A DNA stretch of 64,000 nucleotides from Marinobacter sp. NP-4(2019) (GTDB lineage Bacteria; Pseudomonadota; Gammaproteobacteria; Pseudomonadales; Oleiphilaceae), in assembly GCF_003994855.1 (NCBI RefSeq), contig NZ_CP034142.1, positions 2,480,001-2,544,000 of the forward strand, read 5' to 3'. Shown here one piece after another: positions 45,101 through 52,681 of this stretch. The translations under genes and the position numbers were made by a program. Every line of letters begins with the position of its first letter. Positions within the stretch are counted from its first letter, which is position 1. Below the pieces are notes generated by a model that ran no database searches, was not told where the DNA came from, and was given only the letters and a program-made list of their open reading frames with translations.

Positions 45101-48100
45101 CCGGCCCGGACTACGTCGCGCCGGAGACCCGCCTGGAGTCGGAGCTGAGTCAACTCTGGTCCGACGTTCTCGGCGTATCAAAGGTCAGTGTCACGGCCAA
45201 TTTCTTTGATATGGGGGGGCATTCTCTCCTTGGGACCCAGATGCTGGCACAGATAAAAAGCCAGTATGGCATTACCCTCGGCCTGGGTAAGCTGTTTGAG
45301 GCACCCACTGTTCGCACAATGGCCGAACTGATCAAGCGATCAACGGAAAGCGAGAAACGTTCACCAACGATTCCGCCCAGACCAAAGGATGCAACGGTTT
45401 ATGCAACGCCACAGCAGCAGGTCTGGTACCTGTACGAAAAAATTGCGCCGGAATCGTTTGCTTTCAATTTGCCGGCCGTGTTCCGCTTTCAGGGTTGCCT
45501 GGATATTCCGGCCCTGGAGAAAGCCCTGGGGACCATCCTGAAACGCCACGACATCTTGCGTGCGAACTTTGTTAATACCGATGGGCAAGTACAGATCTCG
45601 GTTGATGATTCACGGTCAATCAGCCTGACGCCGCGACCACTGGCGGATTATGGGATAAACGATATCGACTCTCTGGAATCCGCACTTCGGGCCGACGTCG
45701 CGACCGGCTTTGATGTTGAATCCGAGCCCCTCTTTAAAGCGCGCTTAATCCGGGCCGACGACGATGACCACATACTTTTCCTGCTGATTCATCACCTGGT
45801 GTTTGATGGCTGGTCATTCGACTTGTTACTGAAAGAAATGTGTACGCTCTACAACGCCTATTCCAAGGGGCTGGGGAACCCGCTGGCACCCCTGCCCGTG
45901 CAGTTCCAGGACTACGCGTTCTGGCAACAGGAATGGCTGAATAGCAAAGCACTGGATACCCACTTAACGTATTGGAAGGAGACTTTGGGTGGTGAGTTGC
46001 CGGTTCTGAGCCTGCCACTCGATTTTGAGCGACCCTACGTTCAGCCTAACCGCTCGAAAGGCGTAAAATTCCATATCAGCCAAAATGCCGTCGACGCGCT
46101 GGAAGCCCTTGCGGTGCGTCATCAGACCACGTTCTTTATGGTGTTAATGGCTTTGTACGTCCTGATGCTTCATCGCTTCAGCCGTCAATCAGACTTGATT
46201 GTCAACGTGCCTGTGTACGCCAGACATCAGGAAGAATTGAGCGGCCTGATGGGACCGCTGATCAACGTTCTGGTGTGTCGCTTCAAACTGACAAAGGACC
46301 AGTCATTTGGCGACCTGGTTCAACATGTCAAGGAAACGGTTCTGGGGGCCATGGATCATCAGGATATCCCCTTTGGAACACTTGTGCGGGAGATCAATCC
46401 TCCGCGCGACTCCTCGAGGAACCCCATCGCCCAGACGTTGTTCAACTATCAGGATGTCCGTAACCGTCTGGACCAGATGGATGGTATCGAGCGATCCCAG
46501 ATAAATCTGGACCGTACCGGGGTGGAAACGGACCTGGACGTCTGGTTCAAAAGGAAAACCCAGGGCATCGAAGCGGGTTTCGAGTACCCTGTTGCGTTAT
46601 TTCAGCAGGAAACCATTGATGCATTCGTTGCAAGTTTCAAAGACAGTATCCAAATGCTTACCGAAAAGCAGGACAGCATCAATATCAATGAGTTGGTAAG
46701 CGCGAGCCAGGATGAACTGGACAAAATCGCCAGTTGGAATAGCACGTCACGTGACTGGCCTTTCGGGCAGGGTTTTTTGTCGGAATTTCACGCTCAGGTC
46801 GCCAACCACCCGGACAAGCCAGCTTGTCATTCGGAAGAGGTTACCTACAACTACACGCAGTTGAATCGACGAGCCAATCAGCTGGCACGGTACTTCTCGG
46901 GCAAAGGTGTTCAACGCGGCGACATCGTAGCACTGCTGCTTGAACGCAACGTCGACCTGCCAGCCACTATCATCGGACTCTGGAAGCTGGGCGCAGCCTA
47001 TGTCCCGCTCGATCCTTCCTATCCACAAGAACGCATCAGGGCCATTCTGGAAGTCGCTCAGGCCAACTATCTGGTGTCATCTTCAAGCTATCAAGACGCC
47101 CTGCCCGCACATGGAGGCACTACCATTTTCATGGATGTGGATGCGAGGAACATAGCCGACCTCGACTCCAGCGACGTCACATCGTCGTTGCAACCGGACC
47201 AACTGGCCTATGTGATATTCACCTCCGGCTCCACTGGCGTCCCGAAGGGCGTTGAGATCAGTCAGGGAGCGCTCCATAACTTCCTCAAGGCTGTGTCTGA
47301 AAAACCGGGGCTCACAGAAAAAGACCGGCTACTTGCGATCACGACCTTGGCATTTGATATCTCCTTGCTGGAACTGTTCCTGCCACTCACTGTCGGGGCA
47401 ACACTGTTCCTCGCCTCCTCTGCTCAAGGCAGCGACCCACATCAGCTTAAATCTCTACTCGAGCAGCACCGCATCACAGCGTTGCAGGCAACCCCTGCAA
47501 CCTGGCGGCTTCTGGTGAACAGCGGGTTTGACACGAAAGAACCACTCAGGGGATTAGTCGGGGGTGAAAAGCTAGCTGCCGACCTTGCCGAACAGCTGAT
47601 CAGCCGGGGCGTAGAACTGTGGAACATGTATGGACCGACGGAAGCCACCGTGTGGACCAGTTGTTATCGTGTCTCCGCAGGCAATGATGGAACGTTGCCA
47701 CGAATTCTGATTGGTCAGCCATTGGCTAACACCCAGCTCCATATTCTGGACGCCGATGGCAACACCCTACCGCTGGGGGTCTACGGAGAACTCTGTATTG
47801 GTGGCGCCGGGCTCTCTAATGGCTACCGGGGCAACCCCGAGCAGACGGCGGAGCGTTTTGTACGGTCTCACCACAATCAACGCTTGTATCGCACCGGTGA
47901 TCTGGCACGCTGGACACTGGATGGCCAGATTGAGTTTGGGGATCGTATCGATAACCAGGTCAAAATTCGCGGTTACCGGATCGAGCTTGAGGAAATTGAG
48001 ATCAATCTGCGAACTCACCCCGCCATTGCCGATGCTGCAGTCGTAGTACGGGATTTCGGGCCGGATGATCAAAGACTGATGGCGAATATTGTCTATGCCG

Positions 48101-48597
48101 GTCAGGAGCGACCAACCAGTAGTGAACTGCGTAAATATCTGCGCCAGTATTTACCGGATTACATGATGCCCCAGCAATTTGCCACCCAAGACAATTTACC
48201 GCTTTTGGCCTCAGGCAAAGTGAATCGCAAGTTGCTCGCACAAACGGGAATAGGCCCTACCCCCAGCCGGGGTTCCGAGCGTGAGCCTACGGAAACCGAA
48301 GCACGGTTAATGTCGATCTGGAAGGCGATGCTCAAGCGTGACGAGGTGGCACTGGATGATCAGTTCCTTGACGTTGGGGGGCATTCCCTGCTGGCGCTTA
48401 AAGTCATCATCGACGTTGAGAAAGCGTTTGGAGTGAGGCTTATGCCTCAGGATCTGTGGGTTAATACCCTCGAACAATTGGCCAAACTGATCGATCTGAA
48501 GCAACCGGTACCAAACAATAACCCTGGCGTGGTGCCAGAGAAAAAAACAAAGGTCCCCAGGAGGAACGTATTCAAACGGCTTTTCGGTTCCCTGTAG
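42151..48597 (+). CDS. Dimodular NRPS (C-A-PCP-C-A-PCP)
   Basis: A 2148-residue protein seven bases after the PKS gene. C1 has LHHSVCDGWS (His155-His156, Asp160). A1 (about 485-980) has YTSGSTGQPKG and YGPTEAAVH. PCP1 is GGHSL with Ser1025. C2 has IHHLVFDGWS (His1214-His1215). A2 (about 1535-2030) has FTSGSTGVPKG and YGPTEATVW. PCP2 Ser is 2079. No thioesterase, reductase or epimerase follows; the C-terminus is a short basic tail. Codes read by eye: A1 D-V-C-H-L-T-L-V-H-K, nearest to serine-type but not assignable; A2 D-I-L-Q-L-G-M-V-W-K, a strong glycine signature. C1 should receive the beta-amino acyl chain from the PKS aminotransferase module. Confidence 0.94.
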   Translation: MNTAVRNYVNRHDPFQFGELEGTVETTESQREVWLAAQFGDDASAAFNESVFLKLRGEVNQAALISALNELWHRHHAIRGCFSNDGREMVVYKNRPAPIQVHDYSTLTPPQKQEQLEALAHQVVVEAFDLLDGPLARFDVIRFGETDTRLLLTLHHSVCDGWSLYILASELGSLYSAEIDPTMSATLDEPPSYSDYAEWERSEKTRSLRDQSLNYWTERFSSGIPTLDIPYDRPRPLHRSFAAYRLDKDLPFDLLKGLKGLSAHNNSTITTTLIAAFVAYLNRISGCTDIVLGIPFAGQMAKEEHSLVGHCVNIIPLYVSVSEQDSFKSLLQRTQQCMLEAFEHQYITYGTLLQTLGVSRDPSKPPLVSVLFNVDQSNQSDFRFSGLDAHFESNPRAFENFDLNLNITLQDQSAVMECTHNLQLWNTDTVDRRMDELLLLMQGVLTNPDLELIRLNLLRESDLHFYQSEWETVNRSYDLDTRSLHGLIEATVDWVPDSTALVFEGGQLSYRELDDQANRLAHWLIEQGVGAETIVPILMDRSPEMLIAINGILKAGGAYLPLDPEHPHDRLAFILNEVQAGLVLTQSALHDRIPENAKAISIDGNDPDLSQYSRTRPSLSCSPEQLAYVIYTSGSTGQPKGVMLEHRSICNHMLWMLETFPLDHTDSVVLKTPYTFDVSLCELFLPLMTGSRLVIARPGGHKDPDYLVGLINQHQISHIHFVPSLAYLFLDACEQTQCPSIRRFLLTGEAVSTELESRFKEAFPEAECWNLYGPTEAAVHASSWLCGQETSDHTVPIGKALPNTRLYVVDSQLNLVPPGLVGELLIGGVQVARGYINRPELTAERFVDDPFSEEPFKAYHTGDLVKMRPDGVLEYIGRNDFQVKVRGLRIELGEIESTILGYPGVTQCAVLAREDREKDQRLVAYIVANTDITDWLPKLKAHIGQTLPDYMMPQHFVQLPTLPLVSSGKVDRKTLPAPDLTATAGPDYVAPETRLESELSQLWSDVLGVSKVSVTANFFDMGGHSLLGTQMLAQIKSQYGITLGLGKLFEAPTVRTMAELIKRSTESEKRSPTIPPRPKDATVYATPQQQVWYLYEKIAPESFAFNLPAVFRFQGCLDIPALEKALGTILKRHDILRANFVNTDGQVQISVDDSRSISLTPRPLADYGINDIDSLESALRADVATGFDVESEPLFKARLIRADDDDHILFLLIHHLVFDGWSFDLLLKEMCTLYNAYSKGLGNPLAPLPVQFQDYAFWQQEWLNSKALDTHLTYWKETLGGELPVLSLPLDFERPYVQPNRSKGVKFHISQNAVDALEALAVRHQTTFFMVLMALYVLMLHRFSRQSDLIVNVPVYARHQEELSGLMGPLINVLVCRFKLTKDQSFGDLVQHVKETVLGAMDHQDIPFGTLVREINPPRDSSRNPIAQTLFNYQDVRNRLDQMDGIERSQINLDRTGVETDLDVWFKRKTQGIEAGFEYPVALFQQETIDAFVASFKDSIQMLTEKQDSININELVSASQDELDKIASWNSTSRDWPFGQGFLSEFHAQVANHPDKPACHSEEVTYNYTQLNRRANQLARYFSGKGVQRGDIVALLLERNVDLPATIIGLWKLGAAYVPLDPSYPQERIRAILEVAQANYLVSSSSYQDALPAHGGTTIFMDVDARNIADLDSSDVTSSLQPDQLAYVIFTSGSTGVPKGVEISQGALHNFLKAVSEKPGLTEKDRLLAITTLAFDISLLELFLPLTVGATLFLASSAQGSDPHQLKSLLEQHRITALQATPATWRLLVNSGFDTKEPLRGLVGGEKLAADLAEQLISRGVELWNMYGPTEATVWTSCYRVSAGNDGTLPRILIGQPLANTQLHILDADGNTLPLGVYGELCIGGAGLSNGYRGNPEQTAERFVRSHHNQRLYRTGDLARWTLDGQIEFGDRIDNQVKIRGYRIELEEIEINLRTHPAIADAAVVVRDFGPDDQRLMANIVYAGQERPTSSELRKYLRQYLPDYMMPQQFATQDNLPLLASGKVNRKLLAQTGIGPTPSRGSEREPTETEARLMSIWKAMLKRDEVALDDQFLDVGGHSLLALKVIIDVEKAFGVRLMPQDLWVNTLEQLAKLIDLKQPVPNNNPGVVPEKKTKVPRRNVFKRLFGSL

Positions 48598-48676
48598 CCA
48601 ACGGTATGACGGCATTAACACTCAAGGATTGGTTTATCATCGGCTAAATCGTGGTAGGTCTAGGAGCGGATAACTA

Positions 48677-49462
48677 TTGGAAGCGTTTTACTTTGGACCA
48701 TCTGAAAGCTACCTGCTCGGGGTTTTCCATCCCCGACAAAGTACAAACCGGAATGAAGCTGTCGTCCTGTGTAACCCTTTTGGACAGGAATATTTGAGGG
48801 CCCACAAATCCATGCGCCGACTGGCTATCAACTTATCCCATCTCGGATTTTCCGTGCTCAGGTTCGACTACCGGGGTACCGGTGACTCTGCCGGGGATCT
48901 GACGGGAGTATCCGCTGACCAGTGGGTGGAAGACGTCGAGCACGCTATCCAGGAGGCTGTGGATATGGCTGCCGTCCCCAAAGTCGCATTGATTGGCCTG
49001 CGTCTGGGCGCTTTATTGGCAGCGAAAGCAGCAAAGAATAACAAGCATGTGTCCCGCCTCCTGATATGGGACCCGATAACCGATGGATCAGCCTATCTTC
49101 ACGAGATCAAATCTGCGGTAATAGAAGCTCAGAATCAGGGCAGCCGGTCCCGAATCCTGGAACCGGACGGCACTCTCCATTTCAACGGTTTTTCCATGCC
49201 CCCCCGGTTCCAGGAAACCATTTCAAACCTTCGGCTGAATGATCTGGCGACCGCTATATCAGTGCCTATCGCTCAAATTGTCTCCCATGAAACCGAAGCG
49301 TTCACTGATTTGAGCCAACAACTATCGGAAAGATCTGACTTTTACCACGAACTGGCCCCAGCCCCTCACGACTGGAATTACGTAGACCACGTCGGTGGCA
49401 TCCTCTGGCCCAAGCCGGTGATCGATGCCATTGAGGCCTATTTCGATCAATGGGCGTATTAG
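48677..49462 (+). CDS. Alpha/beta hydrolase-fold protein resembling exosortase A-associated hydrolase 2
   Basis: A 261-residue alpha/beta hydrolase fold. RFDYRGTGDS is the typical post-strand-4 loop, and the nucleophile elbow region is KVALIGLRLGALLA. Here the elbow reads G107-L-R-L-G111, so Arg109 stands where Ser is expected and ordinary esterase activity is doubtful. From memory, hydrolase 2 of exosortase A loci shows a similar GLRLGA element. It starts with TTG preceded by AGGAG. It follows the TE-less NRPS by 80 bases, so it may assist product release or handling, or have a structural role. Family fold firm, function open. Confidence 0.78.
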   Translation: MEAFYFGPSESYLLGVFHPRQSTNRNEAVVLCNPFGQEYLRAHKSMRRLAINLSHLGFSVLRFDYRGTGDSAGDLTGVSADQWVEDVEHAIQEAVDMAAVPKVALIGLRLGALLAAKAAKNNKHVSRLLIWDPITDGSAYLHEIKSAVIEAQNQGSRSRILEPDGTLHFNGFSMPPRFQETISNLRLNDLATAISVPIAQIVSHETEAFTDLSQQLSERSDFYHELAPAPHDWNYVDHVGGILWPKPVIDAIEAYFDQWAY

Positions 49463-49479
49463 CGCTCAAGGAAGGGATC

Positions 49480-50400
49480 ATGCGCGAACAGGTAGTCATG
49501 GTCGGAGATAATCTGCCTCTGGTCGGAGTGCTCAGTGAGCCCGCCCCGGATAAAAATTCCGCACCAAACACCGCCGTCATCCTGTTGAATTCGGGTGTTA
49601 TACATCGTGTGGGCTCCTGCCGGCTGTCAGTGACGTTGGCTCGTAACCTGTCCGAACGTGCAGGGCTTGCCACTTTCCGTTTCGATTTTTCCGGAATTGG
49701 AGATAGCGAAGCACGCCGGGGCACCTTAACCGCTGCTCAGGCTGCCGTCGAGGAGGTGCAGGAGGTCATGGACTATCTGGGCCAATGGAAGCAATTTGAC
49801 CGTTTCATACTCTACGGGTTGTGCTCAGGGGCGTTTGCGTCCTACCGCACCGCGCTCAGCGACCAGAGGGTCATCGGTACCGCCCAGCTCGACGGGTATT
49901 GTTACCGCACCTTGAAGAGTTACATCCTGCACTACGCCCCCCGGATTCTCTCACTGTCTCACTGGACCCAGTTTGTATTGCGCAAACTGGGACTGATCAA
50001 GGTAAAAAGGGGCGCGGAAGTCTCAGGTATTGAAGAACGTTACTTTGAAGTGCCGAATTTTGCGGGCTATCCGCCCAGACAAGAGGTGGAACAGGGCCTT
50101 CAGAAACTGAATGAACGTGGTTTGAACATGTTGTATGTGTTTTTCGGGGATGAACATTACAAATACCAGAAACAGTTTGAGGACTGCTTTAAATCCGTTG
50201 CCTTCGGCGACAACCTGACCGTGATTCACCACCCTAACGCTACGCACATTCTGTCAGAGCCCGAAGACAGGAAAGCCGTTATCAAAGCCATTTCAGATTG
50301 GGCTCACAATCTGGTTAGTCACACACATAAACCCGTCAGCAAAGGAAGCCAGGCAGGCTTCAGGGTGGGCGAATGGGCAAGCAACGAAAACCCGAACTAG
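49480..50400 (+). CDS. Alpha/beta hydrolase with cysteine nucleophile elbow, resembling exosortase A-associated hydrolase 1
   Basis: A protein of about 306 residues with the alpha/beta hydrolase fold: FRFDFSGIGDSEAR loop and nucleophile elbow LYGLCSGAFAS (Gly113-Leu-Cys115-Ser-Gly117). The elbow has Cys in the nucleophile position, as in dienelactone hydrolases. HHPNATHILSE may hold the catalytic His. The start ATG at 49480 follows AAGGAAGGG directly and is preferred to an ATG at 49450. It lies 17 bases after the other hydrolase gene and overlaps the acyltransferase-3 gene by 28 bases. It is the best candidate for off-loading the NRPS chain, an inference from position. Confidence 0.8.
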   Translation: MREQVVMVGDNLPLVGVLSEPAPDKNSAPNTAVILLNSGVIHRVGSCRLSVTLARNLSERAGLATFRFDFSGIGDSEARRGTLTAAQAAVEEVQEVMDYLGQWKQFDRFILYGLCSGAFASYRTALSDQRVIGTAQLDGYCYRTLKSYILHYAPRILSLSHWTQFVLRKLGLIKVKRGAEVSGIEERYFEVPNFAGYPPRQEVEQGLQKLNERGLNMLYVFFGDEHYKYQKQFEDCFKSVAFGDNLTVIHHPNATHILSEPEDRKAVIKAISDWAHNLVSHTHKPVSKGSQAGFRVGEWASNENPN

Positions 50401-51485
50401 CCGCGCTCACGTCCCTCAGAGGCATCGCTGCTATTTTCGTGGTGTGGCATCACTTAACGTTTGTCGTTATGCCCGACGTTGCTGCATTTACTCCGTCTCG
50501 CCTGTTTGAAAAGTCGTACTTATGGGTTGACCTGTTTTTTATATTAAGTGGTTTCGTACTCGCCTATATTTATCACGACACTTTCCGGAACGGGGTGACA
50601 AATAAACACTATCGCCCTTTTATCCAGGCCCGTTTCGCCCGTATTTATCCCCTGCACCTGTTCATGTTGTCGTTGTTCGTGGGCTTTGAAGGGCTGCAAT
50701 GGCTTCTCGGGTTTTTCGGCGCAGCGGGCATGGGACATCTCCCCGCCCCCTTTACCGGCAAACAAAGCGCAGAGACATTGCTCACCAATCTCCTCCTGGT
50801 ACAAACCCTCCATTGGCAGGCCTACTGGAACGAACCGGCTTGGTCTATCAGTGCCGAATGGATAATGTATTTTGTCTTCCCTTTCCTTTTGCGGCCACTG
50901 CTTCACTTGCATAAGCAGCGGTTTGTCTTCGTGGCAGTTCTGGCCGTCATCCCGCTTGTCATCATTGAATGGCATTTTGGGGATCTCGGCCTTTATTACG
51001 CTGGCTGGCCCATGCTGGTCAGGTGCCTCTGCGAAGCCACGCTCGGCATCCTGGCATTCCAATGCTACCGGATGAGAGTTTTAAGTCAGCTTGCGTCCGC
51101 GAAACTCGTGTCGCCAGTATTGATACTGAACCTCTCCATACTGGCCGTTCCGGCCCCTGGCGTACCATCAGTTATCGGTTTTTTCTGGCTGGTACTGTGT
51201 GCTTCCCGTCTCCCCCAACAAAGCCACCACCTATTGAACCATCCCCTGCTTGTATATCTCGGTGCGATTTCATACTCCATTTATCTTGTACACTGGTTGC
51301 TGATGGACGTCCTGAAAGACGGAGCGCTGTTCTTTACCGGCACTCTCACCCACCAAGAACTCCCTTTAGTTGCACAATTGGCAGTCATAACGATGATGTT
51401 CATCATGCTGATAGGAATATCAGCCCTTACCTACCGCTTCATAGAAGCTCCCATGCGCAAGCGTCTGAAGCCCCGCTCAATGTGA
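50373..51485 (+). CDS. Acyltransferase family 3 (OafA/YrhL-like) membrane O-acyltransferase
   Basis: A 370-residue polytopic protein with about ten membrane helices. It opens with the family signature LTSLRGIAAIFVVWHHLTFVV, where the Arg and the His-His pair are the conserved acyl-transfer residues. LWVDLFFILSGFVLAYIY and ARFARIYPLHLF follow. These enzymes acylate (often acetylate) sugars of surface polysaccharides or, less often, peptides and antibiotics. It overlaps the hydrolase gene upstream, tying it to the assembly-line operon rather than to the polysaccharide genes further right. The acceptor is unknown. Confidence 0.9.
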   Translation: MGKQRKPELAALTSLRGIAAIFVVWHHLTFVVMPDVAAFTPSRLFEKSYLWVDLFFILSGFVLAYIYHDTFRNGVTNKHYRPFIQARFARIYPLHLFMLSLFVGFEGLQWLLGFFGAAGMGHLPAPFTGKQSAETLLTNLLLVQTLHWQAYWNEPAWSISAEWIMYFVFPFLLRPLLHLHKQRFVFVAVLAVIPLVIIEWHFGDLGLYYAGWPMLVRCLCEATLGILAFQCYRMRVLSQLASAKLVSPVLILNLSILAVPAPGVPSVIGFFWLVLCASRLPQQSHHLLNHPLLVYLGAISYSIYLVHWLLMDVLKDGALFFTGTLTHQELPLVAQLAVITMMFIMLIGISALTYRFIEAPMRKRLKPRSM

Positions 51486-51629
51486 CTGCCATAGCGACAG
51501 AACGTTGCGTTATGAGCGCTATATGATCAGCTCAAATCATTCCAACAGCTTGCTAGCCAGCCCACCAGTGAAAGCTATCATTTAATTATGGTTTACGAAT
51601 CGCGATATGTTACTTGTCAGGTCATATTT

Positions 51630-52490
51630 ATGATTCAGTTTCAGCCATCCTCATCCTATAGGGGTGACTTGGGAAAAGAACCGACGATCGTGGTCCACGA
51701 TTGTCATGGGGAGGGGCTTTTTAGCAACAAAAATTTGATCAGATTGCTGAACTCCGTCTCTCCTGAAAAGATAAAGACCAAAATTCCATCGCAAAAATGG
51801 CAGGAAGTGTTCAATACACGCAAGATTTCACCACCAGAATTAGTAGAGCTGTTTGACAGTGACGATAACGACTGCTGGATCGTACTGCATGAGATAGAAA
51901 ATACCCCCATGCTCAGACGCCTGTTTCTTGAAATGGCCGCTGCACTTACTTCCTCCCTGCCGCCGACCTATGGCCAGGTCAAGCTTTGCACAGGCTCCCT
52001 TTTTATAAGCAGGGGTGCAGCAACCACCCCATTTCATATGGACTACGGCAGCAACTTACTGCTGCAACTACGTGGCAACAAACGATTTCTTGCTTTTAGT
52101 CCCAATGACCCGGAGCTGGTGTCCAAGCAAAGTTTGCGGGAATTTTTCGGCGGCGACGCTAACCCGCCCTCTTTAAAATACGACCCGGCGTTCGACACGA
52201 AAGCATTGATTCTGAATCTCGAGCCGGGACTGGGACTCTACATGCCTTCAACCAGCCCTCATTGCACGGAAACCAGGGATCACGACTTGTCTGTCACCAT
52301 TAGCCTGTCCTTCGTATGTCCGCTTGCCGATCGAATCAGACGATCTGCCCTGTTTGACCGGAAACTGCCACGATTACGATTTTTACCCGACGGTCTGAAA
52401 TATGGCGTTGCAACGTGCTACGAAATGCTTCGTCAGACACGGGGAGATTATCATCCCCGGCACGAAAGCTTTAAGCCGTTGGTATCTTAA
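51630..52490 (+). CDS. Cupin-like/JmjC-domain oxygenase (second copy)
   Basis: A protein of about 286 residues of the cupin_8/JmjC type. Probable iron ligands are HMD (ATTPFHMDYGSNLLLQL) with a distal His in LYMPSTSPHCTETRDH. GNKRFLAFSPNDPE is the conserved block after strand 2, matching the first copy (RKRFILFSP). LSVTISLSFV is a late strand. The start could be 51588 or 51630; neither has a strong ribosome site, and I prefer the shorter form, which aligns better. Two distant members of the same oxygenase family bracket the NRPS-PKS genes, which suggests hydroxylation as a tailoring step. Confidence 0.75.
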   Translation: MIQFQPSSSYRGDLGKEPTIVVHDCHGEGLFSNKNLIRLLNSVSPEKIKTKIPSQKWQEVFNTRKISPPELVELFDSDDNDCWIVLHEIENTPMLRRLFLEMAAALTSSLPPTYGQVKLCTGSLFISRGAATTPFHMDYGSNLLLQLRGNKRFLAFSPNDPELVSKQSLREFFGGDANPPSLKYDPAFDTKALILNLEPGLGLYMPSTSPHCTETRDHDLSVTISLSFVCPLADRIRRSALFDRKLPRLRFLPDGLKYGVATCYEMLRQTRGDYHPRHESFKPLVS

Positions 52491-52681
52491 CGACTGCCGA
52501 AACAACAAGCATCAATGTCTATACCGCCTGGCTTTCAGCCGCTCACTTATTGAATAAAAAATGAGCAGATATAATCACAAAAACTAGCCTTCACCTTTGA
52601 ATATGGCCGGTATATGCCATGCTTGTATGAGGTGGATTCAAACCAGTCACATCAAATCGATTTGTCGCAGAGGGTGCTGTC

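Noticed and set aside
52541..52566. GCTCA...TGAGC inverted repeat with inner TTATTGAATAA as a terminator
   Set aside because: The stem is weak and AT-rich and no T tract follows; evidence is too thin to list as a terminator.
52605..52632. Possible sigma-54 promoter before the golvesin lipoprotein (GG-N10-GC)
   Set aside because: Only the bare GG and GC match and the surrounding bases do not resemble the -24/-12 consensus.
52620..52665. tRNA-like GGTGGATTCAAACC segment
   Set aside because: No acceptor or anticodon stems can be folded around it. I found no tRNA or rRNA genes in the window.
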